Assembly: GCA_958417695.1 (NCBI GenBank)
Contig: CATZDQ010000038.1
Span: forward strand, 1-11,208
Source: an uncultured Clostridiaceae bacterium
GTDB taxonomy: Bacteria > Bacillota > Clostridia > TANB77 > CAG-508
Reading direction: 5' to 3'
DNA: 11,208 nt
Shown here: piece by piece, positions 1 through 6,303 of the stretch
Layout of the letters: each line of letters opens with the position of its first letter
Numbering within the stretch: position 1 is the first letter of the stretch
Notes under the pieces: generated by a model
What the model was told of the DNA's origin: nothing
The model's database searches: none
Seen by the model: only the letters and a program-made list of their open reading frames with translations
Made by a program: the position numbers and the translations under genes

Positions 1-138
1 GGTGGCCATGTTTGTATAATGGGTGGTGTCACAATAGGTAGTCATGTAGTAATAGGGGCTGGTAGTGTTGTAACAAAAAGTATTCCAGATAATGTACTAG
101 CCTATGGAAATCCTTGTAAAGTAATGAAAATAATATAA
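1..138 (+). CDS. Hexapeptide-repeat acyltransferase, C-terminal end (partial)
   Basis: The first 46 codons of the window are open from base 1 and end at TAA 136-138; the gene begins upstream. The visible peptide shows left-handed beta-helix hexapeptide repeats (GGVTIG, SHVVIG, AGSVVT) followed by the typical end of the family, IPDNVLAYGNPCKVMK, where a Pro-Ala or Pro-Cys after the last coil precedes a basic tail. Proteins of this family (serine, maltose, galactoside or sugar-N acetyltransferases) are trimers that transfer an acyl group, usually acetyl from acetyl-CoA, to a hydroxyl or amine. The catalytic histidine and the acceptor-specific part lie outside the window, so the substrate cannot be given. 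No clear terminator follows the stop. Confidence 0.9.
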   Translation, partial: GGHVCIMGGVTIGSHVVIGAGSVVTKSIPDNVLAYGNPCKVMKII

Positions 139-172
139 AAGAAGAGATGGTTTAGATTAAGAGGTATTTCTA

Positions 173-256
173 ATGAAAAAAGAGGTAGATATATATGAAT
201 TACTATCAATTAACATAAAGACTATTAACTTAAAGAATAATGCACCATATAATTAA
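173..256 (+). CDS. Possible 27-residue small ORF
   Basis: An ATG at 173 is preceded by GAGG at 161-164 and reads 27 codons (beginning MKKEVDIYELLSINIK) to TAA 254-256. The frame overlaps the likely promoter of the next gene (-35 at 225, -10 at 248), and the peptide resembles no family I know. It could be a decayed remnant of the acyltransferase locus or chance in AT-rich DNA. The rest of 139-324 holds only that promoter and the leader hairpins listed separately. Confidence 0.15.
   Translation: MKKEVDIYELLSINIKTINLKNNAPYN
225..253 (+). promoter_or_regulatory. Sigma-A-type promoter of the 86-residue gene
   Basis: TTAACT (225-230) and TATAAT (248-253) are separated by exactly 17 bp. The -10 is perfect and the -35 matches four of six consensus bases. 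Transcription would begin near 260 and give an untranslated leader of about 65 nt that contains two short hairpins. Confidence 0.6.
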
Positions 257-275
257 AATATATACACATACATGT

Positions 276-310
276 TTGGCATAGGCCAATAGAGCAACGC
301 CGATTAAGGC
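276..310 (+). promoter_or_regulatory. Leader hairpins upstream of the 86-residue gene
   Basis: Two small stem-loops can form in the leader: TTGGC (276-280) with GCCAA (285-289) around the loop ATAG, and GCC (299-301) with GGC (308-310) around GATTAA. The GGC at 284-286 could instead pair with GCC 299-301, so the two folds compete. The second hairpin ends directly before the AAGGAGG ribosome binding site (311-317). It matches no riboswitch class I can recall. A simple translation-control or stability element is possible. Confidence 0.3.
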
Positions 311-324
311 AAGGAGGAAAAAAT

Positions 325-585
325 ATGTATTACCCTGAAAGTTTCAAACAAAAAGTAAGAAGTATTTATCCAGATTGGGAAGAATTACACAAGCGGTTAG
401 AAACAGGAGATGTCTTTGTAGGTCGTTATTTGAATGACAGTTCTCCTTCAGGAATTAGTATAGATACCATATTGAAAGCGACTTCACTGAAGGAATTACA
501 GGCAGAAGCTAAAAAGATGAAGGAAAAAGTGGATATCTATACACAATGGTGTAATTTATACTGGGGCCAAAACAACCAGAGGTAA
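325..585 (+). CDS. Conserved-looking hypothetical protein, 86 aa
   Basis: A cytoplasmic, hydrophilic 86-residue protein with no signal peptide and no membrane segment. ATG 325 follows a consensus AAGGAGG (311-317) at 7 bp, so the start is secure. The sequence has an N-terminal part with aromatic and acidic residues (FKQKVRSIYPDWEELHKRLE), a central block GDVFVGRYLNDSSPSGIS that looks like a conserved core, and a C-terminal amphipathic helix rich in Lys, Glu and Gln (about residues 53-72). It has its own promoter and terminator and is therefore a single-gene unit. I recognise no named domain and assign no function. Similar short proteins seem familiar from clostridial genomes, but that is recollection only. 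Confidence 0.8.
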   Translation: MYYPESFKQKVRSIYPDWEELHKRLETGDVFVGRYLNDSSPSGISIDTILKATSLKELQAEAKKMKEKVDIYTQWCNLYWGQNNQR

Positions 586-596
586 TGTAGAAAGGC

Positions 597-634
597 AAAA
601 GCATTCGAGTGATTATTATCATTTGAGTGCTTTT
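597..634 (+). terminator. Rho-independent terminator after the 86-residue gene
   Basis: A 16-bp stem (597-612 with 619-634) contains three G-U wobbles and closes on the loop TTATTA; the 3' arm ends in TTTT and continues TTATTATTTT. The A-run at the 5' side means it might also stop minus-strand transcription coming from the tRNA-Leu gene, which has no other visible terminator in 640-739. Confidence 0.8.
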
Positions 635-739
635 ATTATTTTAATAAAATGAAATAAGATGGAAATAATAATTAGAAAATGAGGGCAGAAACAAAAAAAG
701 AGAATGAAAATAAACTTCAAACTCATAAATAATTACATA

Positions 740-821
740 TGGTACCGATGGTGGGACTTGAACCCACATGGTTTCCCGCCGCATTTTGAGTGCGGTGCGT
801 CTGCCATTCCGCCACATCGGC
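740..821 (-). tRNA. tRNA-Leu (anticodon CAA)
   Basis: Reading the minus strand, GCCGATG (815-821) pairs with CATCGGT (744-750) as a 7-bp acceptor stem. It is followed by discriminator A and an encoded CCA (740-742). The D arm starts GCGG and ends CGC. The anticodon stem is CCGCA/TGCGG with loop CTCAAAA, which puts CAA at positions 34-36 (decodes UUG). A long type-II variable arm and a GTGGG-TTCAAGT-CCCAC T arm complete a leucine tRNA of 82 nt. Confidence 0.97.
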
Positions 822-852
822 ATAAATTTGTATACATTTAAGATACTTAAAT

Positions 853-881
853 ATCATAGCAGAAAAATATAAAATAAGCAA
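853..881 (-). promoter_or_regulatory. Promoter of tRNA-Leu(CAA)
   Basis: On the minus strand TTGCTT (876-881) and TATGAT (853-858) are 17 bp apart, placing the start of transcription about 25 nt before the mature tRNA 5' end at 821. It runs divergently from the copA promoter, with roughly 30 bp between the two -35 boxes. Confidence 0.65.
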
Positions 882-909
882 GTATAAATCCTAATTTTTT
901 CATAAAAAA

Positions 910-938
910 TAGACAATCGGAAACAATATTGATATAAT
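910..938 (+). promoter_or_regulatory. Promoter of the copper operon (copA)
   Basis: TAGACA (910-915), 17 bp, then a perfect TATAAT (933-938). Transcription would start near 945, giving a leader of about 44 nt that contains the TGTCC...GGACA palindrome at 959-973 and the ribosome binding site at 978-982. Confidence 0.7.
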
Positions 939-958
939 AAGCAAAGAAAAAGCAGATG

Positions 959-973
959 TGTCCCCAATGGACA
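959..973. repeat. Palindrome TGTCCCCAATGGACA in the copA leader
   Basis: Arms TGTCC and GGACA flank CCAAT. It lies just downstream of the predicted transcription start and 4 nt before the GGAGG of copA. A 14-of-15 match stands in the leader of ccdA at 6243-6257, where it is doubled in inverted orientation. It could be an operator, a leader RNA hairpin or a dispersed repeat. It does not match the copper operator TACANNTGTA of CopY-type repressors. Confidence 0.6.
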
Positions 974-988
974 TTTTGGAGGTGTAAA

Positions 989-3217
989 GTGAAAAAGAAA
1001 TTTGAGATAACAGGAATGACTTGTTCAGCTTGTTCTAACCGTGTGCAAAAGGTGGTTAGTAAATTAGAAGGTGTCAAAATGGTGGATGTGAATTTATTAA
1101 CGAATTCTATGGTGGTAGATTATGAAAAGACCGTTTCTATAGATAAAATTATTCAAACAGTGGAAAAAGCAGGCTATGGGGCTGCTGTTTATGAGCCTAA
1201 GGAAAATGTGTCTAAAGTAGAATTACAACATATGAAGATTAGGTTATGGGTTTCTATTGCTTGTTTGATTCCTTTACTATATATTGCTATGGGACATATG
1301 TTAGGGGCTCCTTTGCCTGCATTTTTTCATGAGCCTTTGATTTTTACAGGTGCACAGTTAATTTTGACAATTCCTATTTTGTGGGTAAATAGAAGTTATT
1401 TTACGCATGGGTTTCGTAATTTGTTTAAAGGGTCTCCGAATATGGATTCTTTGATTGCCATTGGTTCTTCAGCTGCTTTTTTATATGGTATTTATGCCTT
1501 TGTGAAAATGATAGTAGCTATTCAAGGAAAAGATTTTAATACAGTAGAACATTTCATGATGAATTTATATTTTGAGTCTGCTGGTATGATTGTGGCTTTG
1601 ATTACAGTTGGAAAGTATTTAGAAAAAAGAGCCAAAGGAAAAACTTCAGAGGCTATAGAAAAGTTAATGGATTTGTCCCCTAAAATGGCTACTGTGATAA
1701 AGGATGGGAAAGAAGTGCAGATTCCTACACAAGAGGTAAGCGTGGGAGATATAGTACTAATTAAGCCAGGCGAAAGTGTTCCAGTAGATGGTAAAGTGAT
1801 AGAAGGAGAAACTTATGTAAATCAATCGGCTTTGACTGGTGAAAGTGCAGAGGTTAAAAAGCAGATTGATGACGAAGTTATGACGGCTAGTATAAATCTA
1901 AATGGTGTGATTCGTATTCTGGCTCAAAAAGTGGGAGAAGATACAACTTTAGCACAGATTATACATTTGGTAGAGGAGGCAAGTAGTTCTAAAGCGCCGA
2001 TTGGTAAATTAGCAGATAAAATTAGTGGTATTTTTGTACCAGTAGTTATAACGATTGCTGTTTTGTCTGCACTTATATGGCTATTAGTTGGAAAAGATGT
2101 TGAGTTTGCACTATCTATTGGGATTTCTGTATTAGTGATTTCTTGTCCTTGTGCTTTAGGACTAGCTACGCCAGTGTCTATTATGGTGGCTACTGGTAAA
2201 GGTGCCCAAAAGGGAATTTTAATTAAATCAGCAGAAAGTTTAGAAAATGCTCATTTGGTAGATACGGTGGTTTTAGATAAGACAGGTACTATTACAGAAG
2301 GTAAAACCAAGGTAACCAAAATGGTGACAAATAGAAAGATAGAGAAGGAAGAACTACTGCAAATAGTAGCTAGTTTAGAGAAAAATTCAGAACACCCAAT
2401 TGCTAGAGCAATTGTAAGTTATGTACAAGAAGAGATGACGATAACTTTAGAAAAAGTAAGTGATTTTGAAGCAATGAGTGGTAAAGGTATTAAGGGGAAA
2501 ATTGGTCAAAAAGCCTATTTGGTAGGCAATCTTGTTTGGATGAAGGAAGAACAAAGAGAAATAACGCAAACTTTGCAGCAAGAAGCTACAAGGCTTGCAA
2601 ATGAGGCTAAGACGGTTATTTTTGTGGCAGATGACATAGAAGTATTAGGAATTTTAGCGATTAGTGATTCTATTAAAGTGGATAGTAAACAAGCAGTAGA
2701 ATTATTAAAGAAAGAGAACATAGAGGTTATTATGCTAACTGGAGACCAAGAAGAGGTTGCCAAAGAAATTGCAAGGCAGGTTAGTATTGAAAAGGTAATT
2801 GCACAAGTCTTGCCACAGGATAAAGAAGAGGTAGTAAGAAAATTGCAAGAAAACGGTAACAAGGTAGCTATGGTAGGAGATGGAATTAATGATAGTCCTG
2901 CTTTAGCTAGAGCCAATGTGGGGATTGCTATTGCAGCTGGTACGGATATTGCCATGGAGTCTGCCGATATTGTTTTAGTAAAAAATAGTTTGATGGATGT
3001 AGTAACGGCAATTCGTTTGAGTAAAGCAACGATTCAAAATATTAAAATGAATTTATTTTGGGCTTTTTTTTACAATATCATAGGGATTCCCATTGCAGCA
3101 GGTATTTTATATCCATTTTTTGAGTTTACGCTAAATCCGATGATTGCAGCAGCTGCTATGAGTTTAAGTTCCATATGTGTAGTAACCAATAGTTTAAGAT
3201 TAAGAAAATTTGAATAA
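989..3217 (+). CDS. copA: Copper-exporting P1B-type ATPase CopA
   Basis: This inner-membrane pump uses ATP to expel Cu+ from the cytoplasm. The start is GTG 989, 6 nt after GGAGG (978-982); the longer frame from ATG 956 lacks a ribosome binding site and adds an unrelated N-terminus. The 742-residue protein has one N-terminal heavy-metal-associated domain (GMTCSAC, Cys12 and Cys15), then paired helices, the actuator domain with TGES, the transport motif CPC (386-388), the phosphorylated Asp430 in DKTGT, the SEHP motif of the nucleotide-binding domain, and GDGIND (630-635). The late helices carry YN and MSLSS, which with CPC mark the Cu+ subgroup (P1B-1). One metal-binding domain instead of two is common. 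copZ follows 31 nt downstream and an AlkD-like gene after that, apparently one operon. A palindrome in the leader may regulate it. Confidence 0.96.
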   Translation: MKKKFEITGMTCSACSNRVQKVVSKLEGVKMVDVNLLTNSMVVDYEKTVSIDKIIQTVEKAGYGAAVYEPKENVSKVELQHMKIRLWVSIACLIPLLYIAMGHMLGAPLPAFFHEPLIFTGAQLILTIPILWVNRSYFTHGFRNLFKGSPNMDSLIAIGSSAAFLYGIYAFVKMIVAIQGKDFNTVEHFMMNLYFESAGMIVALITVGKYLEKRAKGKTSEAIEKLMDLSPKMATVIKDGKEVQIPTQEVSVGDIVLIKPGESVPVDGKVIEGETYVNQSALTGESAEVKKQIDDEVMTASINLNGVIRILAQKVGEDTTLAQIIHLVEEASSSKAPIGKLADKISGIFVPVVITIAVLSALIWLLVGKDVEFALSIGISVLVISCPCALGLATPVSIMVATGKGAQKGILIKSAESLENAHLVDTVVLDKTGTITEGKTKVTKMVTNRKIEKEELLQIVASLEKNSEHPIARAIVSYVQEEMTITLEKVSDFEAMSGKGIKGKIGQKAYLVGNLVWMKEEQREITQTLQQEATRLANEAKTVIFVADDIEVLGILAISDSIKVDSKQAVELLKKENIEVIMLTGDQEEVAKEIARQVSIEKVIAQVLPQDKEEVVRKLQENGNKVAMVGDGINDSPALARANVGIAIAAGTDIAMESADIVLVKNSLMDVVTAIRLSKATIQNIKMNLFWAFFYNIIGIPIAAGILYPFFEFTLNPMIAAAAMSLSSICVVTNSLRLRKFE

Positions 3218-3248
3218 AATAGAAAAAGAAGAAAGGAAGAAAAGAAAG

Positions 3249-3461
3249 ATGAAAAAAATAATTACAATTTTAGGTATGCAATGTAATCATTGCAAAATGT
3301 CTGTAGAGGAGGCTCTAAGCCAGTTAGAGGGTGTTACTAAAGTAGAGGTAGACCTAGATAAAAAAATAGCTACGATTGAAATTAATCAAGAAGTAGATAA
3401 TAATAAAATTATAGAAGCGATAGAAGATATAGGATTTGAAGTAGCAAATATAGAAGAATAA
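3249..3461 (+). CDS. copZ: Copper chaperone CopZ
   Basis: A 70-residue single heavy-metal-associated domain. The metal site is GMQCNHC (Cys12, Cys15), followed by the usual ferredoxin-like beta-alpha-beta-beta-alpha-beta pattern and the final GFEVANIEE. It should bind Cu+ in the cytoplasm and hand it to the CopA metal-binding domain or the entry site of the pump. The start is ATG 3249, behind a purine-rich GAAAGGAAG stretch. An upstream in-frame TTG at 3210 overlaps the end of copA and would add a charged tail with no counterpart in the family, so it is not used. Its position directly behind copA supports the role. Confidence 0.93.
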   Translation: MKKIITILGMQCNHCKMSVEEALSQLEGVTKVEVDLDKKIATIEINQEVDNNKIIEAIEDIGFEVANIEE

Positions 3462-3475
3462 AAGGAAGGTCCCAT

Positions 3476-4165
3476 ATGACAAACGAAGAAATTAAAAAAG
3501 AATTATATGCATTAGCCGATGAAAACTACAAAACCTTTCATAGTGGTTTGTGTCCAGGGACAGATAATATCATAGGGGTAAGAGTACCAATTCTTAGAAA
3601 TTTTGCTAAAAAAGTAGTCAAACAAGAGGATATCAGAAGGTATTTAGATACTGCAGCTAGTGTATATTATGAAGAGGTTATGTTACAAGGGATGGTTTTA
3701 GGACTTACCAAAGAACTAACTTTAGAGGAGTGGTTTTCTTATTTAACAAAATTTATTCCTAAAATAGATAATTGGGCTGTGTGTGATGTAACCATCTCTG
3801 GCTTGAAAATAACTAAAAAGTATCCTAAAGAAGTATGGGAGTTTTTAGGACCTTATTTTTCAGCAAAAGAAGAATTTGCAGTCCGTTTTGCAGTAGTCAT
3901 GTTATTAAATTTTTATATAGTACCAGAATATATTTTACAAGTACTTACTATTTTAAATAACATTCATCATGAGGGATATTATGTGAAAATGGCAGTGGCA
4001 TGGGCTATTTCAATTGCTTTTGTTCATTTTCCAACAGAAACAATGAAGTTTTTAGAGGATAATCAATTAGACGATTTTACATTTAATAAAGCCTTACAAA
4101 AGATTATAGAGTCTTATCGTGTTTCGGAAGAAGTAAAAAGAAAAATAAAAATGATGAAGAGATAG
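3476..4165 (+). CDS. AlkD-like DNA alkylation repair glycosylase
   Basis: A 229-residue all-helical protein of the DNA alkylation repair (HEAT-like repeat, AlkD) family, which excises positively charged N3- and N7-alkylated purines without flipping the base. The family's key residues are visible: the catalytic pair as W100 and D104 in NWAVCD, R137 in FAVRFAV, and W176 in VAWAIS, in the order and spacing seen in Bacillus cereus AlkD (W109, D113, R148, W187). It begins 14 nt after copZ, behind AAGGAAGG, with no promoter between, so it is likely transcribed with the copper genes. A link could be that copper stress damages DNA, but chance operon membership is as likely. A terminator follows at 4247. 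Confidence 0.88.
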   Translation: MTNEEIKKELYALADENYKTFHSGLCPGTDNIIGVRVPILRNFAKKVVKQEDIRRYLDTAASVYYEEVMLQGMVLGLTKELTLEEWFSYLTKFIPKIDNWAVCDVTISGLKITKKYPKEVWEFLGPYFSAKEEFAVRFAVVMLLNFYIVPEYILQVLTILNNIHHEGYYVKMAVAWAISIAFVHFPTETMKFLEDNQLDDFTFNKALQKIIESYRVSEEVKRKIKMMKR

Positions 4166-4246
4166 CCTATCAAAATATGTGAAAGATAATCTATAAAGGC
4201 GTATTGGATTACTTAAAAAGATTTTAGATTTAAAAATAGAAATTAC

Positions 4247-4276
4247 AAAAAATGGTAGTGAATATTACCATTTTTT
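4247..4276 (+). terminator. Rho-independent terminator of the copper operon
   Basis: AAAAAATGGTA (4247-4257) pairs with TACCATTTTTT (4266-4276). Two further pairs (G4258-T4265 and T4259-A4264) leave a tetraloop GAAT. The T6 tract terminates plus-strand transcripts; the matching A-run could serve the other direction, but no minus-strand gene needs it. The rest of 4166-4303 is AT-rich and empty apart from this element. Confidence 0.85.
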
Positions 4277-4303
4277 CTATTTGGATAATATTTTATAAAA
4301 ACC

Positions 4304-4332
4304 TTGTTAAAAAGAAGAAATATGTATATAAT
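4304..4332 (+). promoter_or_regulatory. Promoter of the deacetylase and redox genes
   Basis: TTGTTA (4304-4309), 17 bp, TATAAT (4327-4332). The first three bases of the -35 box are the TTG that would be read as a start codon if the longest open frame were taken; the promoter shows that this upstream extension is not translated. Confidence 0.75.
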
Positions 4333-4366
4333 AATAAAAACGAATTTAGTCAAAAAAGAGGAAAAA

Positions 4367-5281
4367 ATGTTATATGGTATAGAAGAGGAAACAATAAACA
4401 AAAGAAAAAAACATATACGTATAGATAGAATTATAATATTGGGCATTATCGTTGCTTTTGTTGGAGTATGCATTTATATGGGAAAATATTGTGCAGAAAA
4501 AGTAATTATAGGAGAATATACTAAACAAATTACAAGGCAAGCCGCAGTAATAGAAGAACAAGAAACATTACGAAAACAAGCAGAGGAAGAAAGAAGGAAA
4601 AAAGGCAATCAACCACTATCACCTGAACAGATACAAGCCGTTAATCAAATATACCATTCTGAGCAAAAGAGAGTCTTTTTAACATTTGACGACGGACCAT
4701 CACAAGCAGTAACACCTTTTATTTTAGATTTACTAAAACAAGAAAATATCAAAGCTACCTTTTTTGTTTTAGGAGATAGAGTAGCTGCTAATCCGGAATT
4801 AGTTAAAAGAGCTTATGAAGAAGGACATTTTATTGCTAATCATGGAAAAACACATGTCTATAGAGAAATCTATAGTAGCCCAGAGAAAGTTTTAGAAGAA
4901 TATAACTATACGAATGAAGCTATCAGAACAGCTATAGGAAATCCAGAATATCATTCTAGAATCTTTCGTTTTCCAGGAGGTTCAAAAGGTGGCTATTATA
5001 GTGAAATAAAAACACAGGCACTGAGTTTATTAAATCAACATGGAATTGCATCATTAGATTGGAATAGTCTTTCTAAAGATGCAGAAGGAGCCAAGACGAA
5101 AGAACAATTAATTCAAAATGTTATTACTACTATGGGGACAAAGCAAAGTGTTGTCATTTTAATGCATGATGCAAGTAATAAGATTTTAACCTATGAAGCA
5201 TTACCAGAAATCATACAATATTTAAGAGACAATGGCTATAGTTTTTGTTCTTTACAAGACGTTTTAGAAATACAATCTTAA
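4367..5281 (+). CDS. Membrane-anchored polysaccharide deacetylase (NodB, CE4)
   Basis: A 304-residue protein with a short basic cytoplasmic tail, a single membrane helix (about residues 22-39), a charged Gln/Glu/Lys-rich stalk (50-80) and an extracellular NodB domain. The metal-dependent catalytic motifs are present: TFDDGP (Asp108 as base, Asp109 as metal ligand), NHGKTH (His159, His163 as zinc ligands), RFPGG (201-205), LDWNS and LMHD with His267. Enzymes of carbohydrate esterase family 4 remove N- or O-acetyl groups from peptidoglycan or other wall glycans, often giving lysozyme resistance. The second motif has Gly where Ser or Thr is usual. The start is ATG 4367, 5 nt after GAGG. No terminator separates it from the reductase gene 45 nt on, so readthrough is likely. 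The exact glycan substrate is unknown. Confidence 0.92.
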   Translation: MLYGIEEETINKRKKHIRIDRIIILGIIVAFVGVCIYMGKYCAEKVIIGEYTKQITRQAAVIEEQETLRKQAEEERRKKGNQPLSPEQIQAVNQIYHSEQKRVFLTFDDGPSQAVTPFILDLLKQENIKATFFVLGDRVAANPELVKRAYEEGHFIANHGKTHVYREIYSSPEKVLEEYNYTNEAIRTAIGNPEYHSRIFRFPGGSKGGYYSEIKTQALSLLNQHGIASLDWNSLSKDAEGAKTKEQLIQNVITTMGTKQSVVILMHDASNKILTYEALPEIIQYLRDNGYSFCSLQDVLEIQS

Positions 5282-5326
5282 GTAAGTGCATAGAATTATT
5301 AGGAAAAGAAAAAAGGAGAAATGTAC

Positions 5327-6190
5327 ATGTATGATGTAATCATTATTGGAAGCGGTCCAGCAGGGATATCTGCGAGTCTATATACTAAAAGAGCAAATTT
5401 GTCTACTTTGGTTGTAGCAAAGGGAATGGGAACTTTAGATAAAGTAAAAAAAATAGAAAATTATTATGGCTTTGCAGAACCAGTAAGTGGAGAAGAAATT
5501 TTTGAAGCAGGCATAAAACAAGCTAAAAGACTAGGTGTAGAATTTGCAAACGACGAAGTTGTAAAAATCGACTGGGAGGGAACTTTTAATGTAGAAGGTG
5601 TTAACCATGCCTGGCAAGCAAAAGTGGTTATATTAGCAACAGGGGCCTCCAGAAACACATCAAAGATAAAAGGTATCAAAGAATTAGAAGGTAAAGGTGT
5701 TAGCTATTGTGCCACTTGTGATGCTTTTTTCTATAGAGGAAAAGATGTAGCAGTATTAGGTAACGGTGATTATGCACTACATGAAGCTTCTGTATTAATT
5801 CCCATTGCTAACTCAGTAACCATGTTTACAAATGGAGAGAAAATGGTAGAAAATAGAGATATAGCAATAGAAGTAGAAGAAAAGCCAATTAGAGAAGTAA
5901 GAGGCTATGAAAAAATAGAAGAAATAGCCTTTGAAGATGAAACCAAGAGAAAAATAGACGGACTATTTATAGCATTAGGAACTGCATCCAGCAGTGATTT
6001 GGCTAGAAAAATAGGAGCACAAATAAACGAAAAAAATGAAATTAAAGTTAATGAAAAAATGGAAACTACCGTACCAGGACTATTAGCATGTGGAGACTGT
6101 ACAGGCGGAATTTTACAAATATCAAAAGCGGTATATGAAGGAACTAGAGCAGGACTTACAGCTATTGATAAAATAAGAAAACAAATATAA
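5327..6190 (+). CDS. Thioredoxin-reductase-like flavoprotein, atypical electron donor
   Basis: A 287-residue two-domain FAD protein of the low-Mr thioredoxin reductase type that would pass electrons to the thioredoxin encoded downstream. Visible are the FAD motif GSGPAG (8-13), ATGA at 105-108, the redox-active CATC (Cys128, Cys131), a Rossmann loop GNGDYA (145-150) and the C-terminal GLLACGDCTGG. In NADPH enzymes the second Rossmann fold continues to an HRRxxxR motif that grips the 2'-phosphate; here the corresponding stretch reads VTMFTNGEK (164-172) with no such arginines. This points to another donor: reduced ferredoxin, as in clostridial FFTRs, or NADH. The start is ATG 5327, 8 nt after AAAAGGAG (5311-5318); the in-frame ATG at 5321 is only 2 nt from it. 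ccdA, tlpA-like and trxA follow. Confidence 0.88.
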   Translation: MYDVIIIGSGPAGISASLYTKRANLSTLVVAKGMGTLDKVKKIENYYGFAEPVSGEEIFEAGIKQAKRLGVEFANDEVVKIDWEGTFNVEGVNHAWQAKVVILATGASRNTSKIKGIKELEGKGVSYCATCDAFFYRGKDVAVLGNGDYALHEASVLIPIANSVTMFTNGEKMVENRDIAIEVEEKPIREVRGYEKIEEIAFEDETKRKIDGLFIALGTASSSDLARKIGAQINEKNEIKVNEKMETTVPGLLACGDCTGGILQISKAVYEGTRAGLTAIDKIRKQI

Positions 6191-6242
6191 AACAATATAT
6201 ATATATCTATATGTAAAAGAAGAAAAAATTAAACTTCACATC

Positions 6243-6276
6243 TGTCCCTAATGGACAGTTTTGTCCATTGGGACCA
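6243..6276 (+). repeat. Inverted palindromic element in the ccdA leader
   Basis: TGTCCCTAATGGACA (6243-6257) matches the copA leader palindrome at 14 of 15 positions. A second, reversed copy (6262-6276) follows. Together they form a 12-bp stem: GTCCC 6244-6248 with GGGAC 6270-6274, T6249 bulged, AATGGAC 6250-6256 with GTCCATT 6263-6269, loop AGTTTT. There is no U-tail, so it is not a simple terminator. It ends about 20 nt before the ccdA ribosome binding site. The 6191-6242 stretch ahead is a TA-rich run with only a weak candidate promoter (TTGATA 6165, TATAAA 6186, spacer 15). Confidence 0.65.
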
Positions 6277-6303
6277 GGTACATATGGACAAGAAAGGGGG
6301 ATT

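Noticed and set aside
641..823. Minus-strand 60-residue frame over the tRNA-Leu(CAA) gene
   Set aside because: It is a translation of a tRNA gene; the peptide is a familiar artefact.
959..973. Leader palindrome as a CopY or CsoR operator
   Set aside because: It lacks the TACANNTGTA box of CopY and does not look like the GC-box operators of CsoR; it is kept only as an unassigned element.
956..988. ATG start for CopA at 956
   Set aside because: There is no ribosome binding site before it, the added residues are foreign to the family, and they are encoded by the leader palindrome. GTG 989 has GGAGG at 6 nt.
2515..2955. Long minus-strand frame inside copA
   Set aside because: It is a mirror of a well-supported gene; the conserved CopA motifs are on the plus strand in this stretch.
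4304..4366. TTG start for the deacetylase at 4304
   Set aside because: The TTG is the start of the -35 box of a TTGTTA-17-TATAAT promoter, so this stretch is upstream of the transcript.
6268..6303. TTG start for CcdA at 6268
   Set aside because: It lies inside the leader hairpin without a ribosome binding site, and the extra residues precede the normal start of the first helix.
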